A stretch of 64,000 nt of DNA from Gammaproteobacteria bacterium (GCA_016199745.1 JACQFZ010000022.1:1-64000); one strand, 5' to 3'; positions 7,907-17,566 are shown, counted from the first letter of the stretch. The notes: generated from the letters alone by a model not told the origin. Made by a program: numbers and translations.

Positions 7907-8773
7907 ATGGCCTTAAGTCGACGCGCCAAGTTTCGCCGCCTCGGATTAGCAGCGATCCTGCTGGTGCTGGCAATTATCGCGGGGATGGAAGCCGTTCTAA
8001 TAGCGAACGGCTTCCATCTCACCGACGGGGTGTATTACTACACCCGCTTCGAGCAGGATTTTCAGCAGCTTCAAGGGAAGTACGGTATTAGCTTGGTTAC
8101 TGAGGTCCAAGAGAGAAACTATCCAAAGGGCTGGACCTCCGAAATTGTCTTCATGCCCGAAGTCGTCCCGCTGGAAAACAGGTTGGGCCTCAGCCAGGTA
8201 GTTCATGCACTAACACTTGCCATCGAAAAATATCCAGCGTCGTTGATCCGTCGGGAGATTAAGGGAATTGTGTTGTTGGAAACGTTAACCGTAAATAGCT
8301 TTCCATACGGCGGCACCTACGATGCACCAACCAAGCGGCTCTTTATCGCGAGGAAAGGAAATAAAGGCGCCGCACCGGGAGTGAATTTTTTACAAGAGAC
8401 GTTTCATCACGAATTCAGCTCCCTACTCAAACGCTCTCATCCCTTTTCGGAGCAGGATTGGAAAAATGCCAGCGGCCAAAATTTCACCTACCGGATTGAG
8501 AAAGATCCAGGGCTATTTATTAATATGGCGCATGGATTAACTGAAAAGCCGGACGACGCAACCCTCTATCAACGTGGCCTCCTCAATTTCTACTCCGAAA
8601 CCGGATTGGAAAATGATTTTAATGCATATGCTGAAACGGTATTCACCCATCCTCTAAAAGTGCGCGCATTGATTCGGCAGTATCCCGTAATCCGCGATAA
8701 ATACGCTGTGTTCAAAACGTTTTATCTTGGCATCGACAAAGGCTTCGCGCCCGTCTTTGCGGCAATCGATTAA
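7907..8773 (+). CDS. Tandem family copy 3: membrane-anchored FHHE/ENDFN protein
   Basis: This copy lies exactly 2,018 bases downstream of copy 1 at both ends and shares its MALSRR start and VYYYTRFEQD motif. Between about residues 50 and 150 it has diverged most (GISLVTEVQERNYPKGW, RLGLSQVVHALTLAIEKYP). It keeps QETFHHEFSSLL, SETGLENDFN and QYPVIRDKYAVFK. Divergence in the mid-domain against constant ends may mark the specificity region. The in-frame ATG at 7838 lies within the orphan tail and is less likely. Confidence 0.7.
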   Translation: MALSRRAKFRRLGLAAILLVLAIIAGMEAVLIANGFHLTDGVYYYTRFEQDFQQLQGKYGISLVTEVQERNYPKGWTSEIVFMPEVVPLENRLGLSQVVHALTLAIEKYPASLIRREIKGIVLLETLTVNSFPYGGTYDAPTKRLFIARKGNKGAAPGVNFLQETFHHEFSSLLKRSHPFSEQDWKNASGQNFTYRIEKDPGLFINMAHGLTEKPDDATLYQRGLLNFYSETGLENDFNAYAETVFTHPLKVRALIRQYPVIRDKYAVFKTFYLGIDKGFAPVFAAID

Positions 8774-8828
8774 GGAAAGGTAGTAGTAGCCGCGTTTCGA
8801 ATCTCCCGCACGACGTGGCGTTAACGCG

Positions 8829-9685
8829 ATGGCATCAAGTAGACAGCTCAAGCGCCGCCTCGGATTAGCAGCGATCCTGCTGGTACTGGCGAGCATCGTC
8901 GGGGTGGAAGCCGTGCTTATAGAGAACGGCTTCCACCTCACGGACGGGCTGTATTACTGCACCCGATTTGAGCGGGATTTCGAGCAGCTGCAAGCGAAGT
9001 ATGGCGTTAGCGTTGCGACCGAGATTAAAGAGGAAAACTATCCAAAGGCCTGGACCACTGCAATCGTCTTTACGCCCGAAGTTGTCCCGCTGAAAAACAG
9101 TCTGGGGGTGAGTCAGATGATCCACGCATTGGCGCTTGCTCTCGAAAAATATCCGCCGGATCTGATTCGGAAGGAGATCAAGGAATTTGTTTTGTTGGAG
9201 ACGTTAACCGTAAATAGTCTTCCTATTGCCGGCACCTACGATAGGTCAACCAAATGGATTTTATTGCTAAAGGCGAAAATAAAAATACTGTCCGCGGGGT
9301 TGATGCACTTCAGAGTACGTTCCATCATGAATTCAGCTCCTTGCTAAAATATTCCTACAACTTATCGGAGCGGGATTGGAAGCACGCCAGTGGCAGCCAT
9401 TTTGCTTACCAGTTTGAAGACGACCCCTACTCATTCAATAGCAAGATCACCAGAAAGCCAGACAACGAATCCCTCTATCAACGTGGTCTCATTAATTTTT
9501 ACTCCGAAACCGGACTAGAGAATGATTTCAATACCTATGCGCAAACGATATTCACCTACCCTAAAAAGATGCGCGTACTCATTCAGCGATACCCCGTAAT
9601 CCGCGATAAATACGCCGTGTTCAAAGCGTTTTATCTCGGTATCGACAAAGGCTTCGCCCCCGTCTTTGCAGCAATCGATTCGTAA
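8829..9685 (+). pseudogene. Tandem family copy 4, frameshifted
   Basis: The first half (8829 to about 9258) reads MASSRQLKRRLGLA...GTYDRSTK and the second (about 9263-9685) reads IAKGENKNTVRG...FHHEFSSLL...SETGLENDFN in another frame. One extra T in the four-T run at 9259-9262 would restore STKWIFIAKGENK, as in the other copies. It may be a loss-of-function mutation, slippage or an assembly error. The start pairs with copy 2 at an offset of 2,017 bases. Confidence 0.75.
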
Positions 9686-9700
9686 ATAGAGCTCACAGCA

Positions 9701-10618
9701 ATGGAGCACAACAACCGTCTAGCGCGGCTACGGCGCAATTCTGCTCGTGCATGGCACCGTACGCTTGCCGACACGGTGGCTTTTGTCCGCGAGGCTAAGT
9801 ATCGCCTGGGAATAGGGACGATCGTTCTGGTTTATGTGATCGCCATGGAGGTAAACGCCAGGTGGGCCGCTGACGGATTTGATGTGTACGATCAGATTTA
9901 TTACTACACCGACTTCAATCGCGACTTCCAACAGTTGCAAGTAAACTACGGCCTTACTTTCGCCATCGATATCAAGGAGACAGACTATCCCGACAGTTGG
10001 GCCATCGAACCCGTCGCTAAAGTGTCTCCACTGGAAAACGATGTCGGCCTCAGTCAGATGATCCACGCGCTGTCGCTTTCCCTAAAAAAATACCCGGCGG
10101 ATTTGATACGCAAGGAGCTCAAAGGGCTGGTGTTTCTGGAGAAGCTGACGACCGATGGTATTCACACCGCCGGTACTTATACGTCAACCCAACGGATCGT
10201 TATTGTAAGGACAGGCGATGGCATTGCCGATAGTGTCGAGCAGCTTCAAGAAACCTTCCACCACGAATTCAGCTCCCTTCTGAAAAATTCTTACAACTTC
10301 TCGGAACAGGATTGGCAGCGTGCCTCCGGCAAAAATTTTTCTTATCAACTTGAAAACGATCCGTACTCATTCGTTAGCAAGCTTACCGAATATCCGGCCG
10401 ACGAAACCCTCTACCAGCGAGGCCTGGTTGAGTTCTACGGCGAAACCGGGTTGGAAAACGACTTCAATACCTATGCGCAGGTGATATTCACACATCCCCA
10501 ACAGATGCGCGTCCTCATTCGGCAATATCCCGTGATCCGCGATAAATACGCCGTATTCAAAAGGTTTTATCTCAGCATCGACAAACGTTTGGCCCCTGTC
10601 TTTGCGAAAATCGATTAA
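9701..10618 (+). CDS. Tandem family copy 5, most divergent
   Basis: This 305-residue protein has a longer basic N-terminus before its membrane segment (GIGTIVLVYVIAMEV). It keeps every family mark: YYYTDFNRDF, LENDVGLSQMIHALSL, QETFHHEFSSLLKNS, LYQRGLVEFYGETGLENDFN and QYPVIRDKYAVFK. It lies outside the 2-kb duplication, so it may be the oldest copy or the ancestral flanking gene. It starts 15 bases after copy 4. Confidence 0.7.
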   Translation: MEHNNRLARLRRNSARAWHRTLADTVAFVREAKYRLGIGTIVLVYVIAMEVNARWAADGFDVYDQIYYYTDFNRDFQQLQVNYGLTFAIDIKETDYPDSWAIEPVAKVSPLENDVGLSQMIHALSLSLKKYPADLIRKELKGLVFLEKLTTDGIHTAGTYTSTQRIVIVRTGDGIADSVEQLQETFHHEFSSLLKNSYNFSEQDWQRASGKNFSYQLENDPYSFVSKLTEYPADETLYQRGLVEFYGETGLENDFNTYAQVIFTHPQQMRVLIRQYPVIRDKYAVFKRFYLSIDKRLAPVFAKID

Positions 10619-10660
10619 GGACGACGTTGTAGTGATCGCGCTCCGGTGCGGCCTACGATC

Positions 10661-11612
10661 CTACGTAGCGAGCTTTGACGGCGCATTCAATCCTGTGTCC
10701 ATTCGCCGCCAAGCTGCAGGCGGCATACCGACGATTCGTTTGAACGCACGCGCAAAGGCGGCTTCGGAGTCGTAACCGACTTCGAGGGCGATAGTAGCCA
10801 CGCTCGACTGGCCGTCACGCAGCAATCGTGATGCGAGTTGTACGCGCCAGTTGGCCAGATACTGCATGGGCGGCTGGCCGATGAATTGCACGAACAGTTC
10901 GTGCAGCGCCGAGCGTGATAGGCTCACCTGTTTGCCTAAGTCGTCGATGCTCCAGTCCGCGGCCGGTTTCTCGTGCAACAGCGCTAAGGCACGGCCGACG
11001 AAGCGATCGCGCAATCCGGCAAGCCAGCCGGTCGATTGTTCCGGCAGGCTATCGACGTGGCGGCGGACGGCGTCGACGAACATCATTTCGCTCAGACGTT
11101 CGAGCAGCGCTTCGCTGCCGGGACGTCTGCTGTTCGATTCGGTCGCCGCTAGACGCACGAATTGCTCGCTCCAGGCGCTGTCGCTGGTGGCCGGGAGATG
11201 CAGCCGCCGCGGCAGTGTGGCGATCAACGGATTGAAGGGTCGCGTATCGCAGCCGATGAAGCCGCACACCAAGGTAGTGGACGGCGCGCGATCGGCGGAA
11301 GGTGCCGAGTCGGACGTGGCGGGAATCATCTGCGGCCCGGCGCCGTCGTAGGCAAGGCGGAACGGACGTTGCTGACTTGTCATTTCGTGGTACCAACTGA
11401 CGTGAGGATCGGCGCGCATGCCGGGCGCGCTCGATACGACGTGGGCATCGCCGTGTGGCAATAGGATGATATCGCCCTGCCTAAGCTTGAGCGGCGATAT
11501 CGCGCGAGGCCGGCGCCTCGGCGGCCCATTTGCCGCCACACGATACGAAGTAAAACACCGCGCTGCGCAGCCGCACGCTGCGCAGTACGTCGGAGAGGGT
11601 GTCGTGGCTCAT
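10661..11612 (-). pseudogene. AraC-family regulator with internal deletion
   Basis: The 5' part from ATG 11612 reads MSHDTLSDVLRSVRLRSAVF...APASRDIAAQA and stops. The rest resumes in another frame as LKLRQGDIILLPHGDAHVV and runs to a normal AraC-type DNA-binding domain (LSRSALHELFVQFIGQPP, VGYDSEAAFARAFKR) ending at 10661. About 30 residues of the cupin sensor domain (between DIAA and LKLRQGD) are missing at about 11490-11500, where GATATCGCCG meets GGGCGATATC. The internal GTG/ATG at 11539 gives a 292-residue frame, but its first residues are out-of-frame sequence. It is divergent from the methyltransferase gene it may once have controlled. Confidence 0.75.
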
Positions 11613-11793
11613 GGGTTGGCTCGGTAGCTTCGCGATTAAGGACACGCGATCGATTTTCGTAGGTGGGCCAACAAATGGCTGCCGCGAAATTACATTGCCG
11701 GACGTGTGATCAAATCTGCAGGACTTTGGGTGAAGCGTTAATCGGTGGTGAGGTGAATAATAGGCCCTCGTTGTCACTTCATACGGAGGTTTT

Positions 11794-12642
11794 ATGTCAG
11801 TTACTAAGGAAACACTCAAACCTGCCACCGCGGCGAATCCCCCTAATTTCGAAGCGATCAAAGCGAAACAGCAGGCCACGTGGGCCAGTGGCGACTTTGC
11901 GGTGATCGGTATTACGTTGCAGATCGTCGGTGAATCGCTGGCCGAGGCGGCAGATATCGGCGCCGGCGAACGCGTGCTCGATGTCGCCGCTGGTAACGGC
12001 AACGCAACGCTTGCTGCGGCGCGCCGTTTTGCCGAGGTCACGTCTACCGACTATGTGGAGGCATTGCTGGCGAAGGGTGCGGCACGAGCGAGCGCGGAGG
12101 GGTTGAACGTCACTTTTAAAGTGGCCGATGTCGAGGCGTTGCCGTTCGCTGATGAAAGCTTCGATGCGGTGTTATCCACCTTCGGTGCAATGTTCACGCC
12201 GGATCACCGCAAGCCCGCCAGCGAAATGCTGCGCGTGGTTCGGAGCGGTGGGCGCATCGGCCTTGCCAATTGGACGCCGGAAGGATTTATCGGCCAGTTG
12301 TTCAAAGTGATCGGTAAGCATTTGCCGCCGCCGGCGGGGCTCGAATCGCCGGCGCTGTGGGGCACCGAGCCGCACATCGTGCAGTTGTTCGGTGGAGACG
12401 CTGCCGATATTCGTAGCACGCGGAAGATGTTTAACTTTCGCTATAAGTCCGCTGCGCATTGGATGCAAATTTTTCGTGATTACTACGGGCCGACGCTTAA
12501 GGCGTTCGCGGCGTTGGATCTGGCCGGGCAGAGTAAGCTGGAAGCTGATATCACTGAGTTGCTCGAACGCATGAACGTCGCTGGGCGTGATTCGTTGGTT
12601 GTACCGGCGGAGTATTTGGAAGTGGTTGTCGTTAAGCACTGA
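11794..12642 (+). CDS. Class I SAM-dependent methyltransferase
   Basis: Motif I is VLDVAAGNGNATLAAA (about residues 60-75) and post-motifs are DVEALPFADESFDAVLSTFG and MLRVVRSGGRIGLANW, the UbiE/Methyltransf_11 pattern. The substrate cannot be told from sequence. ATG 11794 is preceded by CGGAGG. It is transcribed away from the broken AraC-type gene, a common regulator-target layout. Confidence 0.85.
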   Translation: MSVTKETLKPATAANPPNFEAIKAKQQATWASGDFAVIGITLQIVGESLAEAADIGAGERVLDVAAGNGNATLAAARRFAEVTSTDYVEALLAKGAARASAEGLNVTFKVADVEALPFADESFDAVLSTFGAMFTPDHRKPASEMLRVVRSGGRIGLANWTPEGFIGQLFKVIGKHLPPPAGLESPALWGTEPHIVQLFGGDAADIRSTRKMFNFRYKSAAHWMQIFRDYYGPTLKAFAALDLAGQSKLEADITELLERMNVAGRDSLVVPAEYLEVVVVKH

Positions 12643-13083
12643 CATTGAAAGTGCGGCAGTGTTGGAGAGGTGGGGCATCCGCGCAGGACGGGATGGGTTG
12701 TGATCGCTGGTGCAAAAAACCCACCCCCTCCCCCTCCCCCTGAGGGGGAGGGGGTGGCGGCTGATACGTTTCGGCGTTTGCTTTAAGGTAAGTGCCATTC
12801 GACTCCGACGCCTTAACTAGTTCTAGCCCTCCCCTTGAAGGGAGAGATGTCGGGTTTTTCGCTTAAATTAAGCGTTATTCGGGTTGGGATGGGGCTTTGA
12901 TCGTTTAACCCTGCCGTTTCACTGCTGGCATTAGGTGCATCCAGCAAAAGTGCGTATAGTCGACGTCTGCAGAGCTTGTACCCGTGATCACTTCCGAAGG
13001 TTTCTTGGTTAATCCCGTCACCCCCGGCCAGTATCCAGTCAACAAGACTGCACCCACAAACCGAAACAGAAGGTGATTTTCAG
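12643..13083. other. Intergenic: GC-rich hairpin, MITE-like end and cold-shock leader
   Basis: A long hairpin at 12721-12757 (CCACCCCCTCCCC against GGGGAGGGGGTGG) follows the methyltransferase. At about 12779-12797 is TTTAAGGTAAGTGCCATTC, the right-end motif of the MITE-like family; no matching left end was seen. A TATAGT at 12955-12960 could be the cold-shock promoter -10, giving a leader of about 120 bases as in cspA-type genes. Confidence 0.5.
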
Positions 13084-13287
13084 ATGGCAACAGGAACCGT
13101 GAAGTGGTTTAACGACGCGAAGGGCTTTGGCTTTATTACCCCGGACGACGGCAGCAAGGATGTATTCGTACATCACTCCGCTATCCAGGGCGCCGGCTTC
13201 AAGTCGCTCGCTGAAGGACAGAAAGTGACGTACACGCCGGAACAGGGCCAGAAGGGTCCGTCGGCAGGTAACGTTCAGCCCGCTTAA
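13084..13287 (+). CDS. CspA-family cold-shock protein
   Basis: The 67-residue OB-fold protein has RNP1 KGFGFI and RNP2 DVFVHHS. It binds single-stranded RNA/DNA and loosens RNA structure, mainly at low temperature. A ribosome site (GAAGGTGA) and a long leader precede it, and a strong terminator follows. It is one of three paralogues here (32137 and 46326 are the others). Confidence 0.95.
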   Translation: MATGTVKWFNDAKGFGFITPDDGSKDVFVHHSAIQGAGFKSLAEGQKVTYTPEQGQKGPSAGNVQPA

Positions 13288-13312
13288 TTGCGAGCGATAC
13301 GGTAGTAAAAGA

Positions 13313-13337
13313 ATCCCGCCAGTGGCGGGATTTTTTT
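13313..13337 (+). terminator. Rho-independent terminator of the cold-shock gene
   Basis: ATCCCGCC and GGCGGGAT form an 8-bp stem around an AGT loop, followed by a run of T. Confidence 0.9.
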
Positions 13338-13484
13338 TGGTACTGCACACGTACAAGCCAGCGGTTGTGGTGTACCGGGGAATTTTAGGATCAGCACAGG
13401 TTTTCGCTACAATTCGATTCCGCCCGATTTCGACAATGTCGTTTTTAAAACCGACGAGTCAGTTAACTGGATACAAACTAGATC

Positions 13485-13826
13485 ATGAGTAACCTGCCCA
13501 AGTGCCCGAAGTGCGCCTCGGAATTAACTTACGAAGACGGGAGTATGTTCGTCTGTCCGGAATGCGCGCATGAATGGTCAAAAGCGGCGGTTACCGAAAG
13601 CAGTGATGAGACGCGCGTGATAAAGGATGCGCACGGCAGCGTGCTGCAGGACGGCGATACCGTCACCGTCATCAAAGATCTCAAGGTCAAAGGTTCGTCG
13701 CTGGTGGTGAAGGTCGGCACCAAAGTGAAAAATATCCGGCTGGTCGATGGCGATCACGATATCGACTGCAAGATTGACGGCATTGGCGCTATGAAGCTGA
13801 AATCCGAGTTCGTGAAAAAGGCGTAG
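13485..13826 (+). CDS. yjdM: PhnA/YjdM-type zinc-ribbon protein
   Basis: This 113-residue protein has two CxxC pairs (CPKCAS and CPECAH) forming an N-terminal zinc ribbon, followed by the PhnA C-terminal barrel ([32 protein letters not shown]). The family was once linked to phosphonate use but its role is unsettled. It is a lone gene. Length and motifs match the family well. Confidence 0.9.
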   Translation: MSNLPKCPKCASELTYEDGSMFVCPECAHEWSKAAVTESSDETRVIKDAHGSVLQDGDTVTVIKDLKVKGSSLVVKVGTKVKNIRLVDGDHDIDCKIDGIGAMKLKSEFVKKA

Positions 13827-13934
13827 CGCCGATCATGAGGATTCGATGAAGCCAGGCGTACTAAAATGGGTGGCGGGCAGGGTAGGACGCCAAACCATGC
13901 ACAATAACCTGGTTCAAGTTTCGTAATATCGATC

Positions 13935-15059
13935 ATGTCATCTAAACGGCGACTGCCTATCTTTCCTCTTATCGCGCTCGGCTACGTATTGATTCAGGTC
14001 TATGCCGTCTGCCGCGTCTATGTCGGGCTCGCGCTGCCGATACAAGCGGTTCCCGTTTTAGTGGCGGGGGTCATGTTCATGACGTTTTCGTTGCCGTTGC
14101 TTTGGCGGCTCGAGCATCGTGGGCAACATCGTTTGGCCACCGTCATCGCTTGGCTCGGTTTTAGTTGGATGGGGTGGGTGTTTTTATTTTTTTGGATTTC
14201 GCTCGGGCTATCGCTCATCGGTGCGCTGGCGGCGAATTTCTCGGTGTACGCTTCTAGGTTGCAATCATTCGGAACAGCAGCACTGGTCTCGTTGGTCGTT
14301 GCCGCTTATGGCTTTTTCGACGCGCGGCGCGTGCGCATTGAGCGGGTGACGCTCGTGTCGCCGAAGTTATCGGCAGCGAGCGGTAAAGTTCGGGTAGCGT
14401 TGATCTCGGATGTGCATCTGGGTGTGCTCGTCGGTGCTCGTTGGTTGCGCCGGCTGGTCGAGCGGTTGCGGCGGCTCGACGCCGATGTGGTGGTGTCGAC
14501 CGGTGATCTTGTCGACGGTCTGGAGTATCGATTGCGCGAGTTGGCACCGATCTTCGATAGCTTGCGGCCGCGTTATGGCAAGTTTGCGGTCACGGGTAAT
14601 CACGAGTATTACGCCGGTATCGGTCACGCGCTGAGTTTTCACCAGCGCGCCGGCTTCACGTTGTTGCGGGCGGAGAGTGTTGATATCACCGATGAGATCA
14701 GCATCGTCGGTGTCGACGATCCTGCCGGTCGGGTCAACACCGACGAACGTGTGCCGCTGGCGGCGTTGGCGCGCGAGCGGTTCAAAATTTTGCTGAAGCA
14801 TCAGCCGGTGTTGCGGCCAGGTGCCGAAGGATTGTTCGATTTGCAGCTCTCGGGGCATGTGCACCAAGGACAGATCTTCCCGTTCGGGTTACTGGTGCGG
14901 TTGGTGTATCGCGCGCGTACCGGGCTGACGCGTCTTGCCGACGGCGCCTGGTTGTATGTGAGCCGCGGCACCGGGACTTGGGGGCCGCCGATGCGAGTGG
15001 CGGCTCGGCCCGAGATAACGCTGATTGAAATCGAAGCGGCCGGCGATCGGAAAGGGTAG
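13935..15059 (+). CDS. Membrane-anchored metallophosphoesterase (YaeI-like)
   Basis: About four membrane segments occupy residues 8-130. A calcineurin-like phosphoesterase domain follows with all metal motifs: SDVHLG, STGDLVDG, TGNHEYY and SGHVHQGQ. Such proteins hydrolyse phosphodiesters, and related YaeI proteins have been linked to lipid A precursors. The substrate here is unknown. It converges on the acyltransferase gene across a shared hairpin. Confidence 0.88.
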   Translation: MSSKRRLPIFPLIALGYVLIQVYAVCRVYVGLALPIQAVPVLVAGVMFMTFSLPLLWRLEHRGQHRLATVIAWLGFSWMGWVFLFFWISLGLSLIGALAANFSVYASRLQSFGTAALVSLVVAAYGFFDARRVRIERVTLVSPKLSAASGKVRVALISDVHLGVLVGARWLRRLVERLRRLDADVVVSTGDLVDGLEYRLRELAPIFDSLRPRYGKFAVTGNHEYYAGIGHALSFHQRAGFTLLRAESVDITDEISIVGVDDPAGRVNTDERVPLAALARERFKILLKHQPVLRPGAEGLFDLQLSGHVHQGQIFPFGLLVRLVYRARTGLTRLADGAWLYVSRGTGTWGPPMRVAARPEITLIEIEAAGDRKG

Positions 15060-15076
15060 CGTCTGCTAATGGCAAC

Positions 15077-15113
15077 CGAACGCCCGCCCCTTTACGGGGA
15101 GGGCGGGAGTTCG
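15077..15113. terminator. Bidirectional hairpin between convergent genes
   Basis: CGAAC-CCCGCCC pairs with GGGCGGG-GTTCG, with one mismatch, between the convergent stops at 15059 and 15092. No long T run is present, so the terminator role is inferred from position. Confidence 0.5.
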
Positions 15114-16981
15114 GATGGGTTTGTGTGTTGGTAATTCAGAGCGCCCGCCTTCCTTGCCAGCTGCGCCACATAAATCGATCCGCTCAACGTAAAGTCGCCG
15201 CCGTCGAACTGCAGCGGCAAGTGATTCCCGTCGGTCAGTTGGCAGTGATCCTGGGGGCAAAGGGCGTCGTAGACGGAGAAATACTGGATCTTGGTATCGC
15301 GAAACGCCTCGGCGAATAACTTGTCGGTCTGCTTCTGCTCGGTTAAACGATCGCGCTCAACCAACGACGGGTCGTTTCGCAGGATGCTCATCGCTAGCAT
15401 CCGCGGCAACGAATGCCGGTATTCCACGGTCGGCCCCAACACCACTACGCGGTCCGCATAAGCGGTTAGCGCCGTTGCGGTTTTCTTGATGCCTTCGATA
15501 TCTTCGGGAGCCCATCGAGCTGTAATCAATATTGTGTCGACGTGGTGCTTCAGCAGAAAGTCGCCGACTACGAATTTCACCAGATCGGTGCAGTAGCGCC
15601 ATGCCTTGGCGCCAATGATGGGTTTGCAGCCATGGGCGGTTGCTTCGAGGAAATTGATCTCCGGATCAACCTGCGCCAGTCCGGCCCACAAACTGGCGGC
15701 GTGATTGTCGCCGATCAACAGATAGTTTTTCTTGTCGGACGAAATGGGAAGGCATCGTTTCTGGTCGAACCGTCCGAAGTCGGCGAGGTTGGCGTTCAAA
15801 AAGCAGCTGCCGTTTTGCATCGATGCCTCGCTGCTATCGAGCACCGACAACATCCGTTGCGCCTCTTCCGGCATATTCCACAGGCGAACACTAAGGGGAT
15901 AGATCAAGACGCTGACGACGAGGAGCATCGCCATTGCCGCCGCCGAGGTCGACAGTGTCGCTACTGAACCGAATCGATAGGGCTTGCGCCGGAACGGTTC
16001 TTCAACGAAATACCAGCTGAAAACGGCAGCGGCAAAACTTAAGGCCATCATGCCGAGTTTTTGCATCCGTGTTAGCGGGTCCCACCAATACAACGCGGCG
16101 ATTTCGATCGGCCAATGCCAGAGATAGAGCGAGAAAGAAATCAGGCCGATAAACCGAACCGGCTTTATAGCAAGTAGACGCGAGGTAATCGTCGGCCATT
16201 TCTCGCCCGAGTGAATCACGAGTGCGGCGCCGATACCGGGAATGAGTGCCATGAACCCAGGGAACGGCACATCGTGCAAATGATACGAATGCACGCCGGC
16301 GGCGATCGATATCAAGCCTATAACACCGAGTGCCTCCGCGGTTGCGCGCTTGCGGATCTCCGAGAAAGCGCCGACTGCCAGCAATGCTCCAACGAGTAGC
16401 TCCCAGGCGCGCGACTGCAGCAGATAAAAAGCGGCGGGTTTATTATGGATAAAGATGAGATAACAGGAGATTGCGAACGATAGGAGCGTCAGCCCCATTA
16501 AAATTTTCGTTACGTGGTTTGGCAAATAACGACGGATCGCCAAAAGGATGAGTGGGAAGCCAATGTAGAACTGCTCCTCCACCGACAGCGACCACGTATG
16601 CTTGAGCAGCGGCAGTTGCTCGATATCGTTCAAATAGCAGTGGATGTTGGAAAAAAATAGTGTCGCTGCCGCCACGCTGCTGTTGAAGTTCGTGATTTCG
16701 TTCGGCAGATAAACGCTAACCACGTACAAGCTGCAAACGGCGAGCATGAAGAATAAAGCCGGAAAAATGCGGCGCGCGCGGCGCACATAAAATTTGGTGG
16801 TGGAATAGGTGCCTGCATCCATTTCGGCGGAGATCAGCTTTGTGATCAGATAACCCGAGATCACAAAGAAAACGTCGACGCCGATGAACCCGCCGGGGGC
16901 AAAACTGAAATTGAAATGGAAGAAAACGACCGACAAAACCGCCGCGGCGCGGAGGCCGTCGATGTCCGGTCTGTACTTCAT
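15092..16981 (-). CDS. OafA/YrhL-type acyltransferase with SGNH domain
   Basis: Residues 1-350 are an acyltransferase-3 domain with about ten membrane segments (RPDIDGLRAAAVLSVVFFH start, HTWSLSVEEQFY, FSLYLWHWP). The C-terminal ~260 residues are SGNH-like (LLIGDNHAASLWAGL, DGNHLPLQFDG). It probably transfers acetyl or another acyl group to a cell-surface polysaccharide. I chose ATG 16981, which has AAGGGGAG just upstream; a longer frame from 17056 adds 25 unrelated residues. Confidence 0.92.
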   Translation of the reverse strand: MKYRPDIDGLRAAAVLSVVFFHFNFSFAPGGFIGVDVFFVISGYLITKLISAEMDAGTYSTTKFYVRRARRIFPALFFMLAVCSLYVVSVYLPNEITNFNSSVAAATLFFSNIHCYLNDIEQLPLLKHTWSLSVEEQFYIGFPLILLAIRRYLPNHVTKILMGLTLLSFAISCYLIFIHNKPAAFYLLQSRAWELLVGALLAVGAFSEIRKRATAEALGVIGLISIAAGVHSYHLHDVPFPGFMALIPGIGAALVIHSGEKWPTITSRLLAIKPVRFIGLISFSLYLWHWPIEIAALYWWDPLTRMQKLGMMALSFAAAVFSWYFVEEPFRRKPYRFGSVATLSTSAAAMAMLLVVSVLIYPLSVRLWNMPEEAQRMLSVLDSSEASMQNGSCFLNANLADFGRFDQKRCLPISSDKKNYLLIGDNHAASLWAGLAQVDPEINFLEATAHGCKPIIGAKAWRYCTDLVKFVVGDFLLKHHVDTILITARWAPEDIEGIKKTATALTAYADRVVVLGPTVEYRHSLPRMLAMSILRNDPSLVERDRLTEQKQTDKLFAEAFRDTKIQYFSVYDALCPQDHCQLTDGNHLPLQFDGGDFTLSGSIYVAQLARKAGALNYQHTNPSELPPSP

Positions 16982-17239
16982 TTGACTCCCCTTACGCTGA
17001 CATTTTCCAGTTGAGGAACTATGCCTACGAGCAACATCTGCTCGGCGAGAACGCACCTACATTTAACGGTGCGACGAGCGACATATGCCTTTCTTTTCTT
17101 CGCTGATGTTTTTTCTCTCGCTGGCGCCAACATACTGCGCTCGACTATTTATCGTCAACGTTTATAACACCACACCTTATCTGTTGATTTTATCCGACCG
17201 GACATTCTGCGTTTCATCCGTTGCCAAAAGTAATTGTTC

Positions 17240-17566
17240 TTAAGCGCCCCACACCACCGGTACTTTTGCTCGTAGCGAACGCTCCAGCAGTACGATCAAC
17301 GGTACCGCTCGCACCGCAAGACTGATATTCGGGCGCTGTTCGCCGACGTCGTCGTTTTTTGCTTCGTCCGCGCTTTTCGTTTGGGGCTGTTGCGTTTTGC
17401 TGGCGGTCGCCGCTTGCCTAAGTTTTGCGATCGCTGCCGGCAATTGCTCGATGGTAATGGTACCTTGCTTGTCGAGTTTCTTGCCGATGATGTCGAGCAG
17501 TTGCTTGGCGATATCGCCAAACATCATGACATCGCCGCTGGCTTTGGATTTGAAGGTGATCAGCAT
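17240..17566 (-). CDS. DUF1840 protein
   Basis: This 108-residue protein begins MLITFKSKASGDVMMFGDIA and continues KQLLDIIGKK, the DUF1840 signature. A Lys/Asp/Gln-rich linker follows, then a C-terminal VRAVPLIVLLERSLRAKVPV stretch. The function is unknown; it is small and cytoplasmic. The start at 17566 matches the family; the longer frame to 17677 is not conserved. Confidence 0.85.
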   Translation of the reverse strand: MLITFKSKASGDVMMFGDIAKQLLDIIGKKLDKQGTITIEQLPAAIAKLRQAATASKTQQPQTKSADEAKNDDVGEQRPNISLAVRAVPLIVLLERSLRAKVPVVWGA

